From contig NZ_CP008945.1 of NCBI RefSeq assembly GCF_000732945.1, positions 1 to 48,068 of the forward strand: 48,068 nucleotides of DNA. Direction: 5' to 3'. Positions 1 to 5,839 of this stretch are shown here, piece by piece. Position 1 is the first letter of the stretch, and every line of letters starts with the position of its first letter. Made by a program: the position numbers and the translations under genes. The notes below the pieces were generated by a model, which saw only the letters and a list, made by a program, of their open reading frames with translations, ran no database searches and had not been told where the DNA came from. Origin of the DNA: Corynebacterium atypicum (lineage in GTDB: Bacteria; Actinomycetota; Actinomycetes; Mycobacteriales; Mycobacteriaceae).

Positions 1-4
1 CTAT

Positions 5-21
5 GACGTCGAAAATGATAA
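5..21 (+). repeat. Left copy of a 17-bp inverted repeat
   Basis: The 17 bases here match perfectly the reverse complement of 48042-48058, only a few bases from the other end of the window. The match does not extend on either side. Its position at both extremes suggests an element boundary or an assembly boundary. Attachment sites made by a serine recombinase would be expected in direct orientation, so the role is unclear. Confidence 0.6.
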
Positions 22-31
22 GTAGGCGTTT

Positions 32-88
32 GCATTAGCGAGTATGCCCCAAGGGGGCCAAGAAAATCGCTTGCGTTAGCGAGTGTAT
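32..88 (+). repeat. Two copies of a GCRTTAGCGAGTRT motif
   Basis: GCATTAGCGAGTATGC (32-47) and GCGTTAGCGAGTGTAT (73-88) lie 41 bp apart. The second copy is part of a 13-bp match (69-81) to the reverse complement of 47877-47889 near the right end. Related sequence also occurs at 28451-28466 on the minus strand. The spacing near the recombinase end would suit protein-binding subsites, but no function can be shown. Confidence 0.4.
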
Positions 89-163
89 AGCGCGTTAGCT
101 CTGACCTGCAGAAACGCTCCCCGAGCACTATCACTTCGCTGCTGCCACGATTTCTGGGCATGA

Positions 164-204
164 GAAAAGCCCGTCCGGCGCTCATGCACGAACGGGCTAA
201 AAAT
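164..204 (-). terminator. Terminator after the recombinase operon
   Basis: Inverted repeat 168-177 / 189-198 (AGCCCGTCCG and CGAACGGGCT, one G-U pair) with an 11-base loop, flanked by A-runs on the left and T-runs on the minus strand. It lies 15 bases past the stop of the last minus-strand gene. It is symmetric enough to act in both directions and would insulate the prophage from neighbouring DNA. Confidence 0.75.
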
Positions 205-218
205 TTCCCTCTAACCTC

Positions 219-1790
219 CTACAGCTGAACCCTCACTACCTCACCAACTCGGAACACGAACCGGATCGTATCCTCGTCTACGATGGCGTGGTCGATGAGT
301 GCGCTCCACTGTGAGGGGCGGAACTCGCTCACAGGTTCGCCCGCCAGATCGCCTAGGGCTGTAGTGACGGCGGCATGCTTGGCAGTGTTCGCTGCAATAT
401 CTGCCTCTAGGCTCGCTTTGCATGCGAGTGTCTTACGGTAGGCAGTATCGAGCTCTGTGTACTTGTTTTGGTAGGCGTCTTGGTCGAGCGCGCGTTGCTG
501 GTTTTCCGCAATCAGTGCTTCGATCTGCTCAGTGAGTTCCACGATTTTCGCCTGGCAGGCGGCGGCTTGTTCTTCCATGCGGCTCGTATCAAACATGGAG
601 TCAAAGATTTGCAGTAGGTGGCTTTGCCGTGACTGGCGGGCGATCAGTTGGTTGAGTGCTTGGACGAAAGCGTTCTTGATATGTTCGTCCTTCACAGTCG
701 CGCTGCTGCAAGGGTGTTCGACTGCGTATTTGTGGTTGCATTGCCAGACTGTGTACTTATATTTCGTGTTCGACGCCCACGTTTTACGCCCATACCATGC
801 ACCACACTGCGCACACTTGAGCCGGGTGGAGAATAAGCCGACTTTTGCTGACGATATGTTGCCATGCCTGGTGGTGAGCTCGTATTGCACCTGATCCCAG
901 ATACGCGGTTCGATGATCGGCTCATGATTACCTGATACATAGTATTGGGGTACTTCGCCTTCGTTGACCTTCATCTTCTTAGTAAGGAAATCGGTGGTGA
1001 ACGTCTTTTGCAGCAGGGCATCGCCCTTGTATTTTTCATTCGACAGGATGGAACGCACTGTCGACGTTGACCACACCTCTTTCCCACGCGGGGTGAGAAT
1101 CTTGCGGGTAGCGAGCTCGGTTTTGATCTCACTGATAGCCATCCCGTCAAGGAAAAGCTGGTAGATCAACCGGACAGTCGGTGCCTGGGTTTCGTCAATG
1201 ACGAGGTTACCGTCCGCTCCTTTCTTGTATCCGAGCAGCGACTTGTAGGGCACCATGACTTTTCCATCGGCAAAACGTTTCCTGTGTCCCCAGGTGACGT
1301 TTTCGGAGATAGAGCGGGATTCTTCTTGCGCCAGTGAGCTCATGATCGTGATCAATAGCTCGCCTTTGGCGTCGAAGGTGTAAATATTTTCCTTCTCAAA
1401 ATAGACCTCGACGCCTGCGTCTTTGAGCTTGCGCACGGTAGTGAGCGAGTCGACGGTGTTGCGTGCGAACCGGGACACGGATTTGGTGAGGATCAGATCG
1501 ATTTTGCCTGCCAGGGCATCATCGATCATGGTTTGGAATCCCTCACGGCGCTTCATAGAGGTGCCAGAGATACCTTCGTCGCAGTACATGCCCGCGAACT
1601 GCCAATCATTACGGGAGCGAATGTAGGTGGTGTAGTAGTCGATTTGCGCCTCATATGATGAGGTTTGTTCTTCCATCTCGGTAGAGACTCGCGCGTAGGC
1701 GGCGACCTTTCTGCGTGCCGGTACCCCGGACGGGGTTGTGACAGTTCCGGGTTTCTTTGTTGCGGGTATCGCAGTGACCGTGCGACTCAT
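219..1790 (-). CDS. Large serine recombinase (integrase) 1
   Basis: Site-specific DNA recombinase expected to act on phage and bacterial attachment sites. The 523-aa protein has an N-terminal resolvase domain with the catalytic serine in YARVST (S36), the conserved stretch ending SRFARNT and the GISGTSM motif. A recombinase domain follows, with the typical NEKYKGDALLQKT block. The zinc ribbon starts at CAQCG, with further cysteines at WQC and HPC, and a coiled coil occupies roughly residues 400-480. It starts inside the stop of recombinase 2 (ATGA overlap, 1787-1790), so the two are probably translated together. It is full length for a large serine integrase. Which of the pair integrates and which excises cannot be told from sequence. 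Confidence 0.95.
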   Translation of the reverse strand: MSRTVTAIPATKKPGTVTTPSGVPARRKVAAYARVSTEMEEQTSSYEAQIDYYTTYIRSRNDWQFAGMYCDEGISGTSMKRREGFQTMIDDALAGKIDLILTKSVSRFARNTVDSLTTVRKLKDAGVEVYFEKENIYTFDAKGELLITIMSSLAQEESRSISENVTWGHRKRFADGKVMVPYKSLLGYKKGADGNLVIDETQAPTVRLIYQLFLDGMAISEIKTELATRKILTPRGKEVWSTSTVRSILSNEKYKGDALLQKTFTTDFLTKKMKVNEGEVPQYYVSGNHEPIIEPRIWDQVQYELTTRHGNISSAKVGLFSTRLKCAQCGAWYGRKTWASNTKYKYTVWQCNHKYAVEHPCSSATVKDEHIKNAFVQALNQLIARQSRQSHLLQIFDSMFDTSRMEEQAAACQAKIVELTEQIEALIAENQQRALDQDAYQNKYTELDTAYRKTLACKASLEADIAANTAKHAAVTTALGDLAGEPVSEFRPSQWSALIDHAIVDEDTIRFVFRVGEVVRVQL

Positions 1791-3037
1791 GCCAACCTCC
1801 CCTCACTGGTTAAGCCCACCGGCGTCATAGTTCCATCCGCGAGGTGGAATGTGAGCTGGTGCGGGAAGGCTTCAATCATCACGATCTGCTCGCCAACCTG
1901 GACGGGGTCGAAACTTTGGGTGCCGAGCATGTCTGCGCAGGCTTGTTCGAGGAGTGTTTCGCGTAGGTTGTGCCCCCTACAGGGGTTGCCGTTCCCGGTG
2001 CAGGCACTCCAGCACCGCCAAAACTTATACGAGGTTCCAGACTTGTAGGTGCGGGTTTTGCGTTGATAGTTCTTCCCGCACGCGCCGCAGCAGATCCGTC
2101 CAGTGAACACGCCCGTGTTCTTTGACGGGGTCGCCGCCGGACCAATCTCGCGCCGATGAGCGATTTCTGCTTGCACCGCGTCAAACATCTCCTCGTCAAT
2201 GATTGGTGGGAGGGCTTGCTCAACCCAGTATCGCGGCAGCTCCCCGTCGTTGAGGGCACATGTGGGTGCTTGGATTGTGGGGCGGTACATTTTCTGTAGC
2301 ATTTGGCAGCCCTTGTAGCGCTCATTTTCGAGCATGCGACGAAACACTGACCCGTAGAAGCGTCCTCCACCGCGCGAACGCGCCCCTTGACCATTGAGGA
2401 TCGCGGCTGTCTTTTCCGGGCTGATCCCATCGAGATAATTGGCAAACAGTAAGCGCACAATCTTGGCTTCATCTTCAATGATGGTGAACTGGCCGTCTGC
2501 CCAGCTATAGCCGTAGACGACGAAAGAATTTGTGCCACCGTTCTTGTACCGGTTACGGATTGCCCATTTGACGTTCTGGGACAGGGAACGGGATTCTTCT
2601 TGAGCAAACGACGCCAACAAGGTCAGCAGGAGTTCTCCGTCAGCGCTGAGAGTGTCGATGCGTTCGCGTTCGAAGCGCACAGCCACACCAAGGTCTTTCA
2701 GCTCACGAACCGTAGCGAGCAGGTCGACAGTGTTGCGGGCAAGGCGCGAGATCGATTTACACAACACAAGATCGATCTTTCCTGCTCTGGCTGTGTTCAT
2801 CAGGTCGGCCAGGCCTTGCCGGGATTTCATCGAAGTGCCAGTAACCCCTTCGTCAGTGAATACACCCGCATAGGCCCATCCGGGCGTGGATTGGATCAGG
2901 CGCGAATAATACGACACTTGCGCCGATAGGGATGCTAACTGCTCGACGGCGTTGGTTGAGACCCGCGTGTATGCTGCTACGTTGACCAGTTTCGGGGTCG
3001 GCGGCCGAACTGGTGTCACCACACTAACTTGTGCCAC
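1787..3037 (-). CDS. Large serine recombinase 2
   Basis: A second large serine recombinase of 416 aa, clearly related to its neighbour but distinct. The catalytic serine lies in YTRVST (S27), followed by SRLARNT, GVTGTSM and QEESRSLSQNVKW. The zinc ribbon is CCGACG with later cysteines. Unlike recombinase 1 it ends soon after the ribbon and lacks the long C-terminal coiled coil, the part known in this family to influence recombination direction. A GTG start at 3037 is chosen because AAAGGAG lies 6 bases upstream; the upstream in-frame codons run through a repeated junction element. A tandem, overlapping pair of large serine recombinases resembles the ccrA/ccrB arrangement of SCC elements in layout. 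Both may be needed for mobility. Confidence 0.93.
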   Translation of the reverse strand: MAQVSVVTPVRPPTPKLVNVAAYTRVSTNAVEQLASLSAQVSYYSRLIQSTPGWAYAGVFTDEGVTGTSMKSRQGLADLMNTARAGKIDLVLCKSISRLARNTVDLLATVRELKDLGVAVRFERERIDTLSADGELLLTLLASFAQEESRSLSQNVKWAIRNRYKNGGTNSFVVYGYSWADGQFTIIEDEAKIVRLLFANYLDGISPEKTAAILNGQGARSRGGGRFYGSVFRRMLENERYKGCQMLQKMYRPTIQAPTCALNDGELPRYWVEQALPPIIDEEMFDAVQAEIAHRREIGPAATPSKNTGVFTGRICCGACGKNYQRKTRTYKSGTSYKFWRCWSACTGNGNPCRGHNLRETLLEQACADMLGTQSFDPVQVGEQIVMIEAFPHQLTFHLADGTMTPVGLTSEGRLA

Positions 3038-3058
3038 GTTTTCTCCTTTCGTGTTAGG

Positions 3059-3104
3059 TCTATACACGCTCTAAACCAGGTGTTTATCCAGTCGTTTCGC
3101 CCAC
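3059..3104 (-). repeat. Junction repeat family 1, copy A
   Basis: On the minus strand this reads GACTGGATAA, then a variable stretch, then TTTAGAGCGTGTATAGACC. It matches copies at 21492-21541, 22467-22517 and 23167-23218. It begins in the last codons of the SHOCT-like gene (the TAA stop is inside the repeat) and ends just before the ribosome site of recombinase 2. Its position suggests a promoter, regulator site or recombination linker. Confidence 0.65.
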
Positions 3105-3293
3105 AATCTGTGGTTGATAGATCGGGCTCAACGCCTGGAACAACAACCGATAGACACGCCGATACTCTGCGGGGGTTAGCACTCCTCGACCTGCCAGCAT
3201 GCTCAACGTGTGAGCGTCAGTAATGAAGGCGAGTTCTCGGGTGAACACCTCGGGCCTTGTCATCTGGTCGACCGTGGTGGCGAGCGTGTTCAT
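3084..3293 (-). CDS. Small SHOCT-like conserved protein
   Basis: A 69-aa protein whose C-terminal half (LTPAEYRRVYRLLFQAL) looks like the short helical SHOCT type of motif common in tiny proteins next to serine recombinases in Gram-positive elements. The start at 3293 overlaps the stop of the upstream zinc-finger gene (ATGA), which decides the start. It lies between that gene and recombinase 2, so a part in integration or its control is plausible but unproven. There is no signal peptide or membrane segment. The last codons are part of a repeated junction sequence. Confidence 0.65.
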   Translation of the reverse strand: MNTLATTVDQMTRPEVFTRELAFITDAHTLSMLAGRGVLTPAEYRRVYRLLFQALSPIYQPQIVGETTG

Positions 3294-3673
3294 GAGCGCC
3301 CACCTCGGGTGCCAAAGCGAGCACGCACATAACAGGCGTGACAGCAATACTTTTGACCTGGCTTGTCCACGATCACGAAGCGGTGCCCGCAGTGTGCACA
3401 GGTCTGCTTGCGCACGGGCTCGGTTTTCTGCCGTTCCCGCCAAGCTTTATGCCTGCAGGCGGGCGAGCAAAACCGAGCACGAGCACCTCCCCGAATAGGG
3501 CTGGCACACCAGCGGCACACCCGCTGAGCCACCACTGAACCGGCCTCGAGATTTCGGCTGGTGCAGTATGAACGGACCTGGTCACGGGTCAAGGCGCAAA
3601 ACTCGGCAATCGCTTTATACCCCCAGCCTGCTGTGCGCAGGTTACGGATACGTTCTTCTTCAATGTTCTTCAC
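3290..3673 (-). CDS. HTH and zinc-ribbon protein next to the recombinases
   Basis: A 127-aa protein. Residues 1-45 form a helix-turn-helix of the kind that reads short DNA sites (GYKAIAEFCALTRDQVRSYC). Two zinc-binding knuckles follow: CRWCASPI with FCSPAC, then CAHCG with YCCHAC. The same HTH plus double-knuckle plan is common in Firmicute and actinobacterial elements just ahead of SHOCT-like and serine recombinase genes. A role as directionality or transcription factor for the recombinases is inference. The gene is translationally coupled to the downstream small gene. Its start lies in a perfect 9-bp inverted repeat (3673-3681 / 3691-3699) formed with junction repeat family 2, so translation may be structure-controlled. 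Confidence 0.75.
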   Translation of the reverse strand: MKNIEEERIRNLRTAGWGYKAIAEFCALTRDQVRSYCTSRNLEAGSVVAQRVCRWCASPIRGGARARFCSPACRHKAWRERQKTEPVRKQTCAHCGHRFVIVDKPGQKYCCHACYVRARFGTRGGRS

Positions 3674-3688
3674 AGTGGGGTCACTCCC

Positions 3689-3728
3689 TTCACCCCACTG
3701 CCGACAAACCCGTATGTGTTAAATCCGC
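3689..3728 (-). repeat. Junction repeat family 2, copy 1
   Basis: On the minus strand this reads GCGGATTTAACAC, a few variable bases, then GTCGGCAGTGGGGTGAAGG. Related copies occur at 34205-34245 and 38931-38970. Each is just upstream of a minus-strand gene start and can fold into a hairpin through the CAGTGGGGT arm. Here the opposite arm (ACCCCACTG) overlaps the start codon region of the zinc-finger gene. Confidence 0.65.
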
Positions 3729-3743
3729 CCGTAAAATGACGAA

Positions 3744-3800
3744 AAGCCCCGCCACCACCGGCTTCCCGAAAGTTGGGAAATCACAGTGATGACGGGGCTT
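3744..3800 (-). terminator. Terminator after the lysis genes
   Basis: The arms 3744-3758 and 3786-3800 pair over 15 bases with two G-U wobbles (AAGCCCCGYCAYCAC). A TTTTCGTCATTTT tract follows on the minus strand. It sits 25 bases past the endolysin stop, so it probably ends the late transcript and separates it from the recombinase operon. Confidence 0.85.
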
Positions 3801-3825
3801 CAATACGCCACAGGAGCGTGCGGGG

Positions 3826-4638
3826 TTAGTAGCCGAGCTTGGCGTTCACTCGCGCTTGCACAGCGCTGTAGAGGTTTCCGAGACGGCGTTTACGCTCTTC
3901 GCCATTGCCGTACTCGCCACGGATCACGGCATCGGCAAGAGCATCGATGTTGGGCCCGGCGGGCTTCGTGGGCGTTCGGCCGGAGAGCTTTTCGTTGACT
4001 CGCTGTTGGACGGCGGCGTAGTTGGCTCCGAGGCGACGCTTGCGCTCATCCCCGTTGCCGTAGTCGCCACGGATCACGGCATCGGCGAGAGCGTCGATGT
4101 CCGGTGTGGCTGGTGCTGGTACTGGGGTGTTGCCGGTCATCTGCTCATACCAAGACTGTGCTCGTGCCATATACGCGGCGTGCTGACTGCCTGCCAGCGA
4201 GGCGGGGCATTCGGTCGAGGAGAAGTTCTTGTGCCCGAACACGTTCTTCCCCCAGACCGGTCGGCCGAGACCGTAGAACTTGCAAACGGCCGCGACGAGG
4301 TGTGCTCCGTTATCAAGGCACGCCTCCGACACAGCCCATGAATCACTAGTCATGTCGGCGTGTTCGATGCCGATGGAGGTGGTGTTGGCTACCCAGTTTC
4401 CTGCGTGCCAGGCGGTATCACGGTCCCACACCAACTGGCCTATGCGTCCGTCGGATTGAACTTGGTAGTGGGCGGAAGCAGGACGGGTTTGCCACACGTC
4501 GTAACATCCCTTGATGGTGAGGTTTCCGGCGTTGTGGTGGATGATGACCTTATCGATCCGTCTACCGTTCCTGCCGGGTGTGTAGTGCTTGTTCATGATG
4601 AGGCCGATATCGGCCTCAAGCGCGAACCAATTCTTCAT
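3826..4638 (-). CDS. Endolysin: N-acetylmuramoyl-L-alanine amidase with two CW_7 repeats
   Basis: Phage lysis enzyme that cuts the amide bond between N-acetylmuramic acid and L-alanine in the host wall. It has 270 aa. An amidase_2 domain covers residues 25-165, with zinc ligands likely in IIHHNAG (H34/H35), H136 and C144 (GHKNFSSTECP). A Pro/Ala linker leads to two near-identical Cpl-7-type wall-binding repeats at about 180-217 and 230-267 (IDALADAVIRGxYGNG, RKRRLG). There is no signal peptide, so release depends on the holin two bases upstream. The start is supported by AAAGGAG 8 bases upstream. The Cpl-7 repeats bind peptidoglycan muropeptides in known members and suggest a Gram-positive host. 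Confidence 0.95.
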   Translation of the reverse strand: MKNWFALEADIGLIMNKHYTPGRNGRRIDKVIIHHNAGNLTIKGCYDVWQTRPASAHYQVQSDGRIGQLVWDRDTAWHAGNWVANTTSIGIEHADMTSDSWAVSEACLDNGAHLVAAVCKFYGLGRPVWGKNVFGHKNFSSTECPASLAGSQHAAYMARAQSWYEQMTGNTPVPAPATPDIDALADAVIRGDYGNGDERKRRLGANYAAVQQRVNEKLSGRTPTKPAGPNIDALADAVIRGEYGNGEERKRRLGNLYSAVQARVNAKLGY

Positions 4639-4640
4639 GA

Positions 4641-5096
4641 CTAGTTCTCCTTTGTGTTTTCAGTGGTCGTTTCGGTCAGGGGTGGTCTGGTGTCGGCGCG
4701 GTTGGCAATCGCATCGAGCGCGCCACGCATTTGGGCAGGAACAGGCAGGCCCAGGCGGGTGGCGTTCTCGATCAGCGAGATGCCTTCGTTGGACAGGTAG
4801 AAGAAAATGACCGCCGCACGCAGCACGCCTGGCGCGCCGAGAATATGGACGTCGATCAAATGGGCGAGCCCGACGAGGGTGAAGATAAGGATCTTGCGGC
4901 TGATACCCCTAAAACCGACGGATGAGCTGAGGCGGCGCTCTGAAATGGCGGCGAAGACGCCGGTGATGTAGTCGGCGATAGCGAAGACGATCAGCGCATA
5001 GACAAGGCCGTCGAGCCCTCCAAGATAAGCGGCGAGCCAAGCACCGAAACCGGCGATGCCGGTTTGGATGGCGTGCCAGATAGCGTGAATAGACAT
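4641..5096 (-). CDS. Phage holin
   Basis: A 151-aa membrane protein of the phage holin / toxin-secretion holin family (holin_4 type). Hydrophobic segments lie near residues 8-30 (GAWLAAYLGGLDGLVYALIV), 60-80 and 85-105, and the family-typical DYITG stretch follows the first segment. It has a charged, disordered C-terminal tail ending in TTENTKEN. It would form the membrane lesions that release the endolysin encoded immediately downstream. The start at 5096 is preferred over upstream alternatives because GGAAGGA lies 8 bases before it. Confidence 0.85.
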   Translation of the reverse strand: MSIHAIWHAIQTGIAGFGAWLAAYLGGLDGLVYALIVFAIADYITGVFAAISERRLSSSVGFRGISRKILIFTLVGLAHLIDVHILGAPGVLRAAVIFFYLSNEGISLIENATRLGLPVPAQMRGALDAIANRADTRPPLTETTTENTKEN

Positions 5097-5187
5097 AAAG
5101 CGTGTTCCTTCCAGGGTGGGTGGGCAAATGAAAAATACCCCCACCCATCTGGGGTGAAGGCAACAAAGAATCCCGCGTCGTAGCGGG

Positions 5188-5409
5188 TTACATGGTCGGG
5201 TCAGTCAAGACCTCCAAGATCGGCAGGCTCAAGTCGAAGGACGCCGCCTTGGGTGCTGGTAGTTCGTGGGCTTTGATAGCCTCTGCGGGTGGTGCAGGCG
5301 TGGCATCGGATTCAATTGGGACGATCGGCAACTGCACCTCATCGTCAGGCGTTGACTCATCAGCGGAGACTTCGGTGAGTTCTTTGCTCTTTTCTTCTTC
5401 GGCGCTCAT
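5188..5409 (-). CDS. Small acidic protein of unknown function
   Basis: A 73-aa protein rich in Glu, Asp, Pro and Ala, with no domain I recognise and no membrane segment. Its start overlaps the stop of the DUF1617-like gene (ATGA-type, 5406-5409), so it belongs to the late operon between tail fibre and lysis genes. The roughly 90 bases after it, before the holin, contain two small GC-rich hairpins (a CCCGC/GCGGG pair near 5173-5190 and a CACCC/GGGTG pair near 5138-5153) that could moderate readthrough into lysis genes. Confidence 0.6.
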   Translation of the reverse strand: MSAEEEKSKELTEVSADESTPDDEVQLPIVPIESDATPAPPAEAIKAHELPAPKAASFDLSLPILEVLTDPTM

Positions 5410-5828
5410 GTGTTGTCCTTGGTGATCGCGTCGTAGAGAACGTCGTAGGCCTCGGCCGCTTCGCCAGACAGCTCACCGTCATAGCCATCAAGAAGTGTTT
5501 TCACGTCCTTGTCGTGGCCGTCGTAGGTTGGCCCCGACACTTCAGCAATCGAGGTCAGCAGATTCTGACGGGCATCGAGAAATTCACTCGCTTTGTCGGG
5601 GTCAGCGAGCATGAAGGTGCCGTCGTCAGCGAACACTGGGCGACCACTCTCATCGAGGCTCGCATAGTGGGTGACGAGGTCGTATTCATCTTCCCCAAAC
5701 CGAGCAATCGCCTCCCTCACCAACGTCAGAAGTTTCGAGCGAGCACGGGACTGTGCCGCCTTCAACGGCATATTGGTGAGTAGGTCGGCGACGGGTTGGA
5801 GCTGCTGGTTGGCGAGCATGATGCGCAT
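5406..5828 (-). CDS. DUF1617-like phage protein
   Basis: A 140-aa protein, mostly helical, beginning MRIMLANQQLQPVADLL. Size, start and position (between the tail spike and holin) match the DUF1617 family found after the tail genes in many Gram-positive siphophages. The molecular function of that family is unknown. The start lies 11 bases after the tail spike stop, with AAGGAG upstream. No catalytic motif or signal peptide is seen. Confidence 0.65.
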   Translation of the reverse strand: MRIMLANQQLQPVADLLTNMPLKAAQSRARSKLLTLVREAIARFGEDEYDLVTHYASLDESGRPVFADDGTFMLADPDKASEFLDARQNLLTSIAEVSGPTYDGHDKDVKTLLDGYDGELSGEAAEAYDVLYDAITKDNT

Positions 5829-5839
5829 AGGTGTTCTCC

